A stretch of DNA of 22,922 bases from Apostichopus leukothele (lineage: Eukaryota > Echinodermata > Holothuroidea > Aspidochirotida > Stichopodidae), in the NCBI GenBank assembly GCA_010014835.2, contig JAAAKB020000009.1, forward strand, positions 998,369 through 1,021,290. Direction: 5' to 3'. Position numbers and translations under genes: made by a program. The notes under the pieces were generated by a model, which saw nothing but the letters and a program-made list of their open reading frames with translations, was not told the origin of the DNA and did not search any database. This document shows, in pieces, positions 1 through 12,189 of the stretch; positions within the stretch are counted from its first letter, which is position 1; each line of letters starts with the position of its first letter.

Positions 1-1188
1 GAGGAGGTCCCAAGGAGTTCGAGTGGGGGGAGGGCAAGTATCGCGCGCGACCAGTTCGGTAATTTTAGGTACTTTTGCAATAGGCTATGCCCCATTCCTT
101 GAAACCACTTGACCACTTGAAACCATGGTAACGGTACTGTTATATTGTTTCTTTGTCCAAATTCAACAGTTTATTCCTGAGTTCCATCCGCTAAAGGGAT
201 AAATCAACCAAAATATGAACTTGATATATTTTAGAGAAAGTCAAGCGCGTAGCCGCCATGATTTCATATTAGACGGGTTTGGAAGATTCAAATTTATTGA
301 TATGTCAACGAAAACGCTTTGCGCTATTGCGTGGGGTCCAGGTAGGGAGGGGGTGGGAAGGGCTGGAAGTTATACGATATGGTGGATTGTAGAGGCTTCA
401 GAGCTTTAGATTTGATCCAATCGGCCGAGACTTTAGCCAAGTAAAATGATATTTAAATGTTCAAAATCCTGCATATGATTAGCCTAATATTGATTCGGTG
501 GGTCGAAATTATTGAAGTAAGTAATAACACACTCAAAATAGAAATTAATTCAAATTCAAATCCGTGTCACTGTGGCAGTAGCCAGTAATATAAAACAAAA
601 GTTTGCATACATTAATATTGTACGTGCATCATAATTATCATATACGTATTATATACAGTAGATTCCGCGTCTGCAAATATGGAGGTTACAGAACTCCGTT
701 AAAACTGAGCCAACAATTCGAATGTCAGTTTCGACATTTTCAGTTCGAGTTAGACGTGCACGTTCAAAAATGTGGCAAAATTAAATTAAATTTACAATTC
801 CCTGTCTTCTCGGAATCAAGAAGCGTTTGGAAATTACCATCTTATGTAGCGCGATTAGACACGGCAACGTACCTCTTTCCTAGGGAATAGACAACCTGCA
901 TTTGACAGCAAGGAAATTTCTCATCTCGTAATGAAATAACCGAAATTGCAACTTCCCCGGTTGCTAATAACTGTCACCTTTTAAGGGAGGATTGATTAGT
1001 CAATGCAAATAGTTACCATTTCCACTATGCAGCAATAGTTCATCGGTTTTAGCTCTTAAACGTTGAACAGAAGGAGGTTTTTCTTTTTTATGTGACATTC
1101 AACCGCATGGGAACCGGGAGAACTGAATTCCAACCTCTGCTTTCAGAACGGTTGCCCATCCTTTCAGTAAACTGGCTACCTTTACATT
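1..1188. other. No gene identified
   Basis: The first 100 bases are GC- and CpG-richer (GCGCGCG near 42-48) and all three plus-strand frames are open for 20-37 codons from the edge. This could be the tail of an exon, but no family is recognisable and no clear donor follows. The rest is AT-rich. The plus-strand frames at 215-409 and 603-890 have no protein-like features, splice support or Kozak context. Confidence 0.6.
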
Positions 1189-1200
1189 TGCGCATGCGCC
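1189..1200. promoter_or_regulatory. Perfect NRF1-type palindromic motif
   Basis: TGCGCATGCGCC matches the NRF1 consensus YGCGCAYGCGCR except for a C at the last base. On the minus strand a short frame (ATG with 23 codons) starts about 30 bases downstream, but neither strand has a convincing first exon next to it. It could be a real promoter element of an unrecognised gene or an isolated match. Confidence 0.3.
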
Positions 1201-1235
1201 GAGATGCTTTTACGCTGCTTAATCGCATTGGAGTG

Positions 1236-1256
1236 ACTCTTTGAACTCTTTGAACT
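1236..1256. repeat. 9-bp tandem repeat, 2.3 copies
   Basis: ACTCTTTGA is repeated 2.3 times. It is too short to interpret further. Confidence 0.85.
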
Positions 1257-3542
1257 AGGAGCGGTAACGATGATATGTAGAGTTATTTCAACATTTCACC
1301 CGACCAACAGGAATATGCTCTAAAAAAGAATAAAAAATGTACTACTTTCATTCGAATCCATCTGATGAAGTACATTTGTGATTATATTGTTCTTTAGGGT
1401 TCATGCTACTCTCTAGTAGACCTTCAATGAAAAATATCTTATATTTTATAATTGACTTAAGTACAATAAGCAAAGACCTTAACAAGTGGCGTGGGGTACT
1501 TTTTCCAATGTATTCTGTTCTCATGGGAACGGTGTAATCTATAATCAACAGTAATTTATGTAGCACTACACATCTTCAACATGTTTTCAGCTGAGCTGTG
1601 TTCAAGCTTCATCCAACAATTATCAACTTAGATGAATTTCCATATAAAGGTTGCAAGCTGGTCCAACTGCTCATCCCAATAGTACACATAACAAAATTAG
1701 ATAAAATAAAAAGGTCTCTATAATGTGTAGGCTATGTCTGTGTGGGAATGTCTACATAATCTGATGTGATGTCCCACCAAAACCACATGACGACCATTGT
1801 TCATTTTGAATGCCGACTTCCAGAATACAAAGAGTCGTTATCGGTGCAATGGATTTTCATGTCCAGGATTATATGTATACGCAATGGCGTGATGTGCTAA
1901 ATGTGGTGTGTTGCGCAGAAATGACTGGATTCGTTTCCAAGGTGGAAACAACAAACGATTGCGAAGGATATTTTAACACGTAACGCTCGTAAGGCACTCA
2001 TATTCCGCCCCCTCTCCCCTAGGGATGGAAGGTTTTGTCATTCCACCATTTGAGTAATTCAATTACTGATAGTTCGAACATATATCACACAGATACACTG
2101 TGACAACACCCACACACAAATACGAGGAAACCGGTTTGGTGTTTAACTTGTTATTTAACTTCATTTGATTCATTTGTTTTATATGCGTCTTTTATCTTGT
2201 TTATTTGAATGCTACAAACATGTCCACAATGCTCGCAGTATGGCAATGTATTACCTCCGTCTTTCCAATAAGACTTATTCTTTCCTGTTTTGTAAGACTT
2301 ATAATTTTGTTATTCACCGTTAACTGTTCATTTACCAGTAAATAGGTAATGACCGACGAAAGTCACAGTCCGTAGGCCGAATTGTATTTGTCATGGTAAT
2401 GTTAGGCTACTGGGCATACCCATCATTTAGGAACCATCGCAATACAATTCTTATATATTTTTCCTGACATACAGGGAATGGGCAATTTGGGCATGATAGC
2501 AGACTATTACTTGTTGACATTTGGTGGTTGACCATTTAAGGTACAGAGCTGTCGCGTATAGACAATCCTCTCTAATTTATATATGCAACATGTGAGAGCT
2601 ATATCACCATAACTTCAAGCTGGAAGATTGAAGGATGTTAAATGCCAACTTCAAAGCCTGTACCATTGTTGAAATATGAATATTATACTTTCCTTTTTGT
2701 ATTTGATTTGAAGTGGATTAATCAATAATTTATATGAGATTTCTTACACGAACAAGTGCTTTCCTTTTCTTGAAGAACTGAAAGCGATTATATCTGGGAA
2801 AGATTCCAACTTATGAAAGGATGTATCTCATGCTTGAAAGGAATAGGATTAAAAATGTCATTAGAACTAAATAATTATGTGATATGCGAAGGAATCCGTA
2901 ATTTGAATATTAGAAATAAGCAAGATAAGGACAGATAATGACAGAAGTTTTGTCTTTGTGTGGTATTTCAAACACCTTTAGCATACACTGTAAAACCTTG
3001 CTCGCTGGAAAGGTTATCAACAACATAGCCGTTGTTCGTTACCATAACACAAAAAATAATGATCCGTTGACATAACTAACACTGTTTGAGTTTTGCTCTA
3101 GTTAGCTTTAATATAACCCTCTTTCCGTGTGTTTTATCAACTGACATGAACGTGTGGTTCAGTTTTCCCGCCAAGTTTCATCCACATTAGATGAGTAATT
3201 TATGAATATTCAGTAGACTTCATTATCGATTAACGTAATTAATTTGTGGAAAATCGGTAAAAGTTAAAATTTATAGCTGTAATTGTATTACAACAGTTTC
3301 TTCGCAGCATTGCATCTAAATGACGATAACATTATTGGAACTATCAGAAACATGTATAATTACATTATTTGCATAGTCTGAATGTTCGAAAACGACGCGA
3401 CGAACAACATACCCTGGACTTAACATCGCAATGTTACTGTATACCAACTTACTGTACGTACATGTACTAGAGCAAAGAAGGTGGAATAACTTTGCAGATC
3501 AGAAGAGAGATCGGAGCTGGCCGGCTGTTAATCAGTCCGGAA
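1257..3542. other. AT-rich non-coding stretch
   Basis: Nothing recognisable as coding was found on either strand. A possible 30-base minus-strand microexon (acceptor CGCTTTCAG just above 2777, donor GTAAGA near 2745) was seen but is too short to support. No tRNA or other structured RNA was recognised. Confidence 0.6.
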
Positions 3543-3550
3543 TATAAAAG
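3543..3550 (+). promoter_or_regulatory. TATA-box-like element without a clear gene
   Basis: TATAAAAG stands in a locally GC-richer stretch (GGAGCTGGCCGGCTG just upstream). An ATG at 3568 opens only 35 codons and lies too close to be reached by a normal start site. A chance match is quite possible. Confidence 0.2.
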
Positions 3551-3659
3551 TGAGGTACGAAGTTCAAATGTCAAGTGAAATGATTAGTAATTTACGATAC
3601 ATCAAGTACTGCATCGATACTTCCGTTTGTGTCTCTAGTCCCGTATCTGGTAGTGATAC

Positions 3660-4100
3660 ACGCTTGACCCGTTAGCCTAGATTTCGTACTTTAACTTTAA
3701 ACTAACTTTAGAACAGTTTAGAACTTAACGTTATACCTACCCCAATTTCGTTTACCTTAACGTTGACCAACGTTAGGCCTAGCAGTTATTGTAAGGATAG
3801 CCTAACGTAGACTTTAGAAGTTAGAACCTGTAGTCTATGTAGGCCTAGCGTTGTATGATTATGAGCCTAACAAGTAACATCTGCATCTTATATACAGTAA
3901 AGACTTTGTAGCACTGGATTAGTAAGGTACCGTACAACTACAAGCACTCAGTGCCAGAGAAACTCCCATTGATGGCTATATACAGTAAATATATACATAG
4001 GGCATAGGAGCCTGCATCAGATAAGGTATGAAGCTGGCTTGAAAGTTGGATAGTTATCCATACATCATGGTAAATTACCATTGGTAGGCTAGGCCTCAGG
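3660..4100. repeat. Degenerate cluster of AACGTT, AGGCCT and TAGCCTA words
   Basis: AACGTT occurs three times within 3720-3780. AGGCCT, AGCCTA or GGCCTA occur repeatedly between 3672 and 4100, for example at 3776-3781, 3841-3846 and 4090-4095. A smaller cluster is at 14840-14880. The copies are not in a regular period. Such words are frequent in echinoderm-like non-coding DNA, which is one basis for the guess about the organism. Minus-strand frame 3938-4171 overlaps the edge and has no protein-like features. Confidence 0.45.
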
Positions 4101-4323
4101 GATTCAGGGGTCGCTAGTAATGCATGATGCACTTGATGGGGACTATATGATTTACATAACTGGACTGACAAGTCAAGGATATGACATTTACATTAATGCA
4201 TGTTTTAGAGGTTCATTTCAATAAAAAATAAAAAAATTGTTTAAGCTTTATAATAAGTAAATATATAGTTAACATTGCAGTTGATTACTTTTACAGTTAG
4301 TCTGAGAACTGTGGGGTAATGTT

Positions 4324-4349
4324 TTCCAAGTGTATGTTCCAAGTGTATG
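4324..4349. repeat. 13-bp tandem duplication
   Basis: TTCCAAGTGTATG occurs twice back to back with no mismatch. This is a simple replication-slippage duplication with no sign of function. Confidence 0.95.
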
Positions 4350-4553
4350 TAAACAAATTACACAAATGTTGTTTTTCTTAAATCTCACATCCCCTTGTCA
4401 GAAAACGTGATCGAGAACTCAGATAATTTTAGGATTATGTTATAGTAATTTAGCTAATGGATATGGTAATGAGCCGAGTGAGATTTATCGTACTGAAATG
4501 TTGCAATGAGATTGTTGTGAATAAAAAGCATAGTGTCATAAGTTTACTTATCA

Positions 4554-4748
4554 TGTGTTCGTTTTGATTGTTATGATTGATCAGAAAAACAAACTTTCAT
4601 CAGAAAGACAAGTTAATGTCCTAGAAAATAAGAAACATTCACCAGCATGTTCTACTAAGTTAACTTTTCCTGTGTTAGTTTGGATTGTTATGTTTCGAAA
4701 AGGGAAAGGAAAATAAGGAAAATTCACAGGCATTCGACTAAGTAATAG
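4554..4748. repeat. Imperfect direct duplication, about 109 and 78 bp
   Basis: The segment from about 4554 to 4662 and the segment from about 4671 to 4748 share the same order of words: TGTGTT-GTTT-GATTGTTATG, then an A-rich part with GAAAATAAG, then ATTCAC-AG-CAT and TTC-ACTAAGT. The second copy lacks about 30 bases in the middle. The likely origin is a local tandem duplication followed by divergence. No terminal repeats or coding content are visible. Confidence 0.65.
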
Positions 4749-4749
4749 T

Positions 4750-7700
4750 CTCTGCCAAAAGTCAACACAGATATTGGTAATAATGTATACTCAGACACAA
4801 TATGTTACAGTGACTACTATGTATAATTTTCATGTTACTTTTCTTTCTTCATTTGCTCTTCCTTGGATGTGCATATATACTGTTTGATTTTTGTCGACCC
4901 AATTGATTCCATGGGAGAGTTGTACTCATTCACAGACGACAACTTGGATATTGGTGAAAGACTAAAATAATTACCTGATTAAAATTCAAATCATCATAAG
5001 TAAAGGCATACATATAATGGTAATTTGCCCAAAATTTAAGTAAATTCTAAGTAGCCTTTTCATCTCTAGCTTGTTATCTCTAACTGTGAGTTATGATGAT
5101 AGTGACCAATAAAGGGCACAAGTTAAATGTTGTATACAACATGTTATCTTAGATGCAATGAAGCTGAGCAAACCACATGTTCATCACCACATCTGGATGT
5201 TGTTTTAGTTCTGCAAGCTTTCATATCTATCAAGGAACATCTTCAAAATTCTTGACCTAAATAACCTATATCTATACAGACTGTACATGTAAAAGGCAGC
5301 CCAAAGGAGATCATCATTGCTCTAAAGTGCACAAGAAAGATGTCAACTATTGTCAAACACTAATATTATGTCTGCATTACAACAGTTATCTGGAGAGCTT
5401 GCCCTCTGCAAAGAGTCTCATAAGTATGTTGTTTCCAAATGACAGTCTAGGTTAGTTTTAAGAGTAGAAACTTTGAGGAATCAACTAACTTTAATGAATT
5501 TGGAACACTGTAATTAGAGGACAATACTGATGGCCCTGAAAGATATGTATCTTGTTATTAATGAAATTGCAACTACTGACTGCCTTAATCATTTAAAATG
5601 TCCATAGTGTTAAGTGTGAAACTAATATTGGGATACAGTTGTAAAAATTTACAAAGCGTCTCCTACAGAGGGCGATTTGTCAATTTATTCAGCAAACCCC
5701 TAAGGATATGTGTCTTTATGGTGGTTTCAGTTGATAGAGAATTTGAAAGCAATGTGATGATGTGTCGCTCTTAATCGATTCACATTTTCCTTGCCAACAC
5801 TGTTGTTGACTTAGCTCAGTTTCGTAGAACCTATGAGTAAAATTTCAATTAGTGAGAGGAGTTCTTTATTTTCGACACAAAGACGGGTTTCATCTTAGTC
5901 AAGGTTTAATAGCAAATATGGGCAGAAATCTACATTCTCTATTCAGCTCCCCTGTATCATCATCAGCTTCTCTCGATTTTAATTTCTGGGAAAGACATTA
6001 GGGAAAGGTTGCAGCAAGTACGTTGAGTTACTTAATAAATGATGGACAGCAACTCGTTCAGGTTTCATATATATAAATATATGCTTCCCAAGGTTCTCCC
6101 TAGTGTTTACAGAGAGTGAGTGTACATTAGAACGCTCTTTGCTGAAAAACAAACCTTGCGCTAAGATGTAACTGCCATGGAGTCATTGAGAGGTCAGGGC
6201 ATTGAAAGACCAAATATGATATCGTATTCCTTGTCGCTTTTTTACCAACCTTTATATGTCTTATAGGTAAAAGAAATATCCATCAATCCTTCCTTTATTT
6301 GTAAAAAACAAACACTTTCGTTGCCTAGTTTCCTCTAACTGGCACGACCTATGTCTCCCATTATCCTCGCTTCTACGCATCATAAATAATAAAAGAATAA
6401 AAAGGTTACATGACCCGTGTGGCATCCATATTGTTCCGAGTTTGCCTCCTTGTATTTCAAGAAGGTGGGAAGATGTACCTGCGAAAGTCACATTTCTCTT
6501 ACGATAATGGGTTCTAGTAGAACCAAAGAGGATCACTCATTTTTTATTATTATTAAGCAGTTAGAATCACAGGCGTATTACATAGCGTATATTGCCAGGA
6601 GTTGTCAGTATTGATTTGATAATCATGTTTCCAGAAGGTCAGTTTGAGTTCAGTAGTATAATGAAGAATTATAGGATTTGTTCAAGAAGTTTAAGTGAGG
6701 AGGCGGTCTAAAAGAAGTGATTCGTTCACATTTCTAAGCATATATATTCCGATCGAGACTAATAACCCCTTCGTGGGAGCGGAAGAAACAGATTCAACAT
6801 GATTCGTATTTTGAAGATGTGTTGAAATTGTACTGTCTATCAATGGTCCAGAAATGTAGACACAAAGGCTGCTGATGTTTCCTTCAGACTGGGGTTTGTA
6901 AATTGTTGGCATATTTAGTGACAATGGTCATGTTGTGACTTAAGCACTTATACCTGGTATTAATAACTCAACGTAAGTGGGTAAAGAGACATTTCCTAGT
7001 CTTTCCTAAATTTTATGACGAAAAAATTCACCCTTCTTCTCCATACTATAGTAAATGTATGTCATAATCATTAACAAAATGACGGTATCGCGGTATAACA
7101 CTGTTATATACAACATTAATGGTTTGGCTATATAAAGAGTAGACAAAATCGTAATAACCACATTTAAAACATCATTATGGATGCCACCTTCTAATATGAT
7201 AGCTGGTAATGTGTTACCTCATGTTTGCTTGATTTTTTTATTGTGATTGCGTACACGTTTACTTAAAAAATTTAAATATAAATACATATGTCAATGCAAG
7301 TCCATTGCTGGACCCTAATCGTGTTAAAGTTTCTGGTTTATTTGTCGTTTACATACCTTTCAAGTACCCTGCTAAAAATACACATCTAGTGATAACGTCA
7401 TATCATTCCTATAATAGTTCCATGAATATATATCCATTTATATAGATAAGTTAAAATTGCACCGCCACTCAAAGAAAAGGTCTTAAATGCATGCCAAGAT
7501 GTTATTGCCATTTCTAAAATTCTTTTCTCGATTAATAAGTACTCAGCTTAATATATGATGATCTGTTTTTAGATTCCACTCCACGTTCAATAAATCAGCT
7601 TAGTATACAAACAAGATCAATACAGATAGGAATCCGTGGGTTTCTATAAGTACCTCCTAGACGAAGATAAGGTTCATAACCTCAAATGCCAATCAATCAA

Positions 7701-7825
7701 CTTACTCGATTTTAAATAACATCTTTAATTAAGATGGAACACCAGCTGTACTTCGTTATCTAGAAGAAATGAATAAGAAGCAGGAATAGTAAGTATTCTA
7801 ATCAATACCACACACACTTCTTACA
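4750..7825. other. AT-rich non-coding stretch
   Basis: It contains simple TA-rich sequence near 6065-6085, a TTA run near 6541-6556 and one isolated TACCTGGTATTAATAAC at about 6951, which shares its first ten bases with the minisatellite core at 12577-12896. At 6261-6614 plus and minus frames overlap for 200-270 bases. None resembles a known protein. No RNA gene was recognised. Confidence 0.55.
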
Positions 7826-8060
7826 GGGGGGGGGGGGGCTTTAGCCCCAAAATAAAAAATGAGGGTGCTCACCCACTCCCCTCACTGGCAGACAGTGACT
7901 GTATATTACCCAAAAGTTGTACAGAACACATCCTAAGCAGTCGAAAAAAACTGCTACATTGTTTTCAAAGTGCAAAACGAAGCCTCATTTCACCAGAAAT
8001 TCTCAAAGGGGAGGAGGCATCCTCCGCGCAGACCCTTCCCCTAGACGGCACAACATCATA
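7826..8060. repeat. Possible remnant of an interspersed repeat, beginning with a 13-G run
   Basis: Thirteen G are followed by CTTTAGCCCC, and further on the block TTTCACCAGAAATTCTCAAA leads into GGGGAGGAGGCATCCTCCGC and GACCCTTCCCCTAG. From general familiarity, this arrangement (AGAAATTCTCA, then a G-rich run with GCAT, then AGACCC and CCCCTAG) resembles interspersed repeats that recur in marine invertebrate genomes. I cannot name the family. The plus-strand open frame 7917-8198 runs across it and is not called as a gene. Only one copy is present in this window, so repeat status is inferred. Confidence 0.35.
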
Positions 8061-8305
8061 TCCTCTTGCAGTGCAAAAATGGCGGTTGAGTCCTTGCATT
8101 GGATGCAAGTAACGTGTCTTCTTATCATACAATTATACATGAGACTGATCTTAAATTCGACATGTCTAAATGCAGCTGGTTTGTTGACGGTATACTGACA
8201 AGTATGATATAACTTATATAAACATGACTACATTAAAGGACATGGTATATAGCTTTCAACAAACTTGTAATATTATTATTGCGAGAAAAGACCGCAATAT
8301 GCGTT

Positions 8306-8327
8306 CTTGACTTCACTTGACTTCACT
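8306..8327. repeat. 10-bp tandem repeat, 2.2 copies
   Basis: CTTGACTTCA is repeated 2.2 times without mismatch. No associated feature is seen. Confidence 0.85.
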
Positions 8328-8393
8328 CGATTCCTGGAATAGAAAACACAAACAGGTATGAACTTGCTATTAATATTGTTGAGGAAGTGAGAC

Positions 8394-8432
8394 GGGAGAA
8401 GGGGGGGGGGGTGGCGGTTGGTGAGGCTATTG
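8394..8432. repeat. G-rich tract with an 11-G run
   Basis: Eleven consecutive G at 8401-8411 are followed by GTGGCGGTTGGTGAGG. This is simple sequence. Such runs are often miscounted in assemblies, so the local frame is unreliable. Confidence 0.9.
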
Positions 8433-10072
8433 GATGGATTTCTAAGAACAGATGGCATGTCCACTAACGTATAGATGCAACATGCAACCTCCTCCCTTAC
8501 GGAACCACCCAAGCAGAAGCTCCGTTGTTATATTGGATATACAGTTTTAATAAACTACTTGCATATGCAGATAACTTATTTACACAATGAATTTGGCGGA
8601 CTTTCTGAAATATCTTATTACTGGGAAGCAGAATTCTCTTCATTTCAGACTTTTCGGCGTAGATTTTAATAACTTAACAAAATAGTACTATAGGCTATAG
8701 CGAATCTGTACTGTGGACGTTTTAATAACAATGCACTCTTTACCGTGGGCTGTAGTACTTATCATTTTCAATGCGACACGTATTGCCACAGTCTCTATGT
8801 TCATGCTACATACTTGTTATAGGTTGGAATGCCAGATAGTGGAATTACACGGAAACATATATCAGCAGGGTGTTAAGCCAGAAGATGGAAGGATGTAAAG
8901 TTACCCTAGTTCTTTATTCTATGCTGCAGCTAAATATGAAATGGGATTATATCGGCTTTTCCCTCCCTTGAGGAACAATATGAATGTAAAGGTCAGCTGT
9001 TGGTAAGGACTGCGGTGCCAATTTTCACAGTACATATTGCTAACCTTTTAAATTGACCAAAGTTTACTAAACCATATAACATGTGACTTGCGTCAAAATG
9101 TTTCACGTAAAATATATATTCTTATGACACAATTTATCAACATGGCTCTCTACCAGGGATACGAGAGATTCACAATTAATCTTAAATATACTTCAAGTAT
9201 TGCCGGATATGTTATTATTTCACGAGTGTTAAAAGTCTTTATTACACAATTTTTATTGCTTCGAAACTCTTTCCTGTTGTCTGTAATGGATCATTTTTGA
9301 AATGTACTAAACAAGAACGAGTCCCTATTTGTTACTTTTATGATAAATTTTAGTTGACTATTTAAGAGCTGAATATGATTAATAGTCACGAGCACTCTCC
9401 AAGGAACGCCATGTCTTACTTTTAAGTTCTAACTTCAAAGCTCTTACCAACACCGTCCTTCAGAATGATGCATTCCGACCTCTTCTTTCCTGGTATATTC
9501 TCTCGTATCTATCAAGTTCAATCAACGCTAATGGAAACTGCACTCGAAGGTGAAAGAGGCAATCTCTGAAGTGTCCATATACTTCCGAAGAGTACTTTTC
9601 AGTTTGTCAGTCTAAAGGAAAGTGCACCATCACTAGAGGGGATGCGTTCATACCAACGACTGGAAAGGTACTTGGGTCAAACTACCGAATAACAAAACCT
9701 TGTGTACGATTCTTTATCAATGACCGTAAGAAGTATTCGGCTATGCTTAAATAAAACGAAAGTCAAATTAACTTTTTGAAGAAGACACAAAAAATGGCTG
9801 GTAGTGACGTAGGAATTGTATCTTGCAATATATAACACTGAATATTCATCTATACAGAGAAAACCAAAGAATAGAAGAAAATGGTGCATAACATAACTAC
9901 GGCTTCGAAGAAAATGTGATTCTTGAGAAGAATGAAATATGTGACGTCAAAATTGTGGATAGAAATATTTTGGTAAATGATAAGTACTTTCAAGTATGAT
10001 TGCTTGGTATGCATCCAAAAACAAAATACTTATAGTGAACGGTTAACTGATTATCATATGATGATATTAAAC
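8433..10072. other. No gene identified; overlapping open frames at 9385-9606
   Basis: Most of this is AT-rich. Between about 9385 and 9606 a plus-strand frame of about 55 codons and a minus-strand frame of 48 codons (9460-9606) are both open and protein-like, with somewhat higher GC. A minus-strand donor-like GTAAGAG lies nearby but does not agree in frame. No family was recognised and chance is the best explanation. Confidence 0.5.
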
Positions 10073-10076
10073 TTAC

Positions 10077-10252
10077 CCAAGATAGAGCTTGAGCACGAAA
10101 AGCCAAACAACTTGACCCACTCTCAACCCAGTCCCGTTACATTGAAGCTGTAACCATGTGATGATCATAGTAGGTGTTATGTCAAGGAAAGTACCTCGGA
10201 GCCAAACGCAACATGTACTGCCCATGATCATTGTTGATGGTTGATAAGCGAT
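10077..10252 (-). CDS. Candidate internal exon, hydrophobic, unknown protein
   Basis: Seen: on the minus strand a pyrimidine-rich stretch (TTCTGTCTTTCTTTC) leads to an AG at 10253-10254. It is followed by 58 open codons and then GG at a GTAAGTTT donor (10076 downward). The only in-frame stops are the TAG that forms the acceptor and the TAA inside the donor, so the open frame fits the predicted exon exactly. The peptide contains Met at its residues 8 and 10, then a hydrophobic second half (VGQVVWLFVLKLYLG at the end) that could be a membrane segment. I do not recognise the family. The exon would be phase 0 in and phase 2 out, which matches in phase the donor at 16255, but nothing else links them. 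It could be a chance open frame or a fragment of an interspersed repeat. Confidence 0.28.
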
Positions 10253-12089
10253 CTACATGACGTGTACTTGAAAGAAAGACAGAACTATGTGCCTGACAAA
10301 AGATGCATGATCTTCATCAAAAGTCAGAGAAGATGAATATCTAATGAAATGCATATTAACATTTCTCTTTTGTTAAAATGTAAACATTAACTTCAATGCC
10401 AGACCGTGTAATTGAGTAAAATGCTGGAAACGAGGATAAAAATTCATTCTTCATTTTGTCATCGAACTAAGTCATGACTTAAAAGATTCTATTGTATCCA
10501 AGAGTTGTATACACTGACCTATGGGCAACTTGGTATTTGATATACATTTCCATTGAAAAAGGTTTCCCTTCCCCGCCTCGTTAGCTTGATTACATCAACC
10601 TAATGCAATTGCTAACTTTCATTAGATATGTAAATTAGTTCCCTATTCACGATCCGTCAAAGACTTGAATCAATTTTCTCTCCATTTGCTGTGACTTGAT
10701 TTGATTATGTGTGTTTCGAGACCTAGATAATGTGAAAGAAAGAGGTTTCGAAGGAGCGAGAGCAGCACGGACCAACAATTCGGAGACAACCGAGATCACC
10801 AAAGCGAAAAGTGGCTTCAAAAGTTAGCACAATTAGAGCAAAATGGTGGATAAATTAAATAAACATTTGAAACAAAGGACAATTAAAGTTCTACGTAGAA
10901 ACAGGAACTATCCAAAGGTGTAAACGAGTTGTTTTTGCGTCACAGTCGAGGCAATTTCTAAGAGGACGACCTTTCAAATTCGCCCTTGTAATGGGTGTCA
11001 AAGAACAGTCTTCTGGGAAGACTTTAATAAAATTGTTTACTAGTGACGTGAACGAATCTTTGTTGTCTATTCCTTGGATATATATTCTTCAAATCGGTAA
11101 ATAGTATCAGTTGAGAGTTTTGGCAATAGATAAGATCGCTTAAGCTTATATTCTTGACGTTTCGTTGGCAACGGATGAGGTCACTTCCGAGTTTTGAGTC
11201 ATTTATTTTCTTCCTTGATATGATATCAATTTATGATTTTGTCTTCCAATGTTTTTTAATCCATAACGGAATAATTGTAATGTTTAAATAAATACAGTGG
11301 AAAGAAATTACTTGAAACAGTTGTGGGATTTGATTTTATGAAACCGTTGATGCTACATTGATACCAGAATTCAGCGGCGTAGCAAGGAACAGGGCCCGCT
11401 GCAGTAGAAGAAGCCACATTCAACCAATCTAAAACATGTTCTGGACTTTTCTTACATTTTGGCACCTCTAGAATTCCGGATATGGCGTTTTCAGGCATTT
11501 TGCTGAGGACATGCTTTGTTCTAAATTCCCATTCTACAATAGTAGACATAAGAGAAGCAAGCTTGTGATTTGCTATAAGTATCGTCGTAAAAAATAAACA
11601 ATATGTTAAATAAACAATATTTCTTTAACTCGAGATATGAAAATTATCACTTTCAAATTCGTCATGATTTGCTTAGCCCTTAATGTTACTGTTCCTGACA
11701 AATAACTTTTACGCCTGGCATGTGAAAATAGCAAAGCAATGTTGTTTACATAATTAAGTGACCCTTCAAATTCGGAGCTGGCAGGGCATCCCAAGCGATA
11801 GTATTTAATTTGTGTAGAAACCTTTAATGGCACCATACATGGATTTTGCTGAGTCATTTGAAAACTCAATGCATTGCGTATTTGATCATTTTCTAGTACT
11901 TTAAATTTTTTGCCCGCCTAGCCATCATGTATTTAAACCAATTTCAGAAGTCAAAGCAAACAATCTGTAATGAACAGAATGTTAAAAAGCATTTATATTT
12001 TCAAAAATTAATTGCAAAATCACAAAACAGTATAACGGAATGTATATTATGTTATCATTATTAACTCCTAAATGGTGAAATATTAAAGA
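10253..12089. other. No gene identified
   Basis: At 10647-10720 a pyrimidine-rich acceptor on the minus strand is followed by a 24-codon frame ending in a stop. At 10700-10855 two plus-strand frames are open over a purine-rich stretch. Neither has recognisable homology. The minus-strand frames 11256-11549 and 11606-11869 lack splice support, and the first crosses a repeat-like scrap. Confidence 0.5.
11366..11400. repeat. Short repeat-end-like fragment (AGCGGCGTAGC)
   Basis: CAGCGGCGTAGCAAGGAACA looks like the CAGYGGCGTAGCCAGG start seen on many copies of interspersed repeats in marine invertebrates. The minus-strand open frame 11256-11549 crosses this piece, which is one reason it was not called a gene. 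The rest of the element is not recognisable. Confidence 0.28.
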
Positions 12090-12189
12090 NNNNNNNNNNN
12101 NNNNNNNNNNNNNNNNNNNNNNNNNNNNNNNNNNNNNNNNNNNNNNNNNNNNNNNNNNNNNNNNNNNNNNNNNNNNNNNNNNNNNNNNN
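12090..12189. other. Assembly gap, exactly 100 N
   Basis: A run of exactly 100 N is the usual placeholder for a gap of unknown length. The real distance between the two sides is therefore unknown, and the flanking sequences need not be as close as they appear. Confidence 0.98.

Noticed and set aside
1-110. Open frames at the left edge that could be an exon tail
   Set aside because: All three frames are open for a short distance, none resembles a known family and no convincing donor follows, so no choice can be made.
8485-8669. Minus-strand frame of about 60 codons ending at a GTAAGG donor-like site
   Set aside because: It is protein-like at first sight, but dozens of such runs are expected by chance, and no acceptor of quality or family match supports it.
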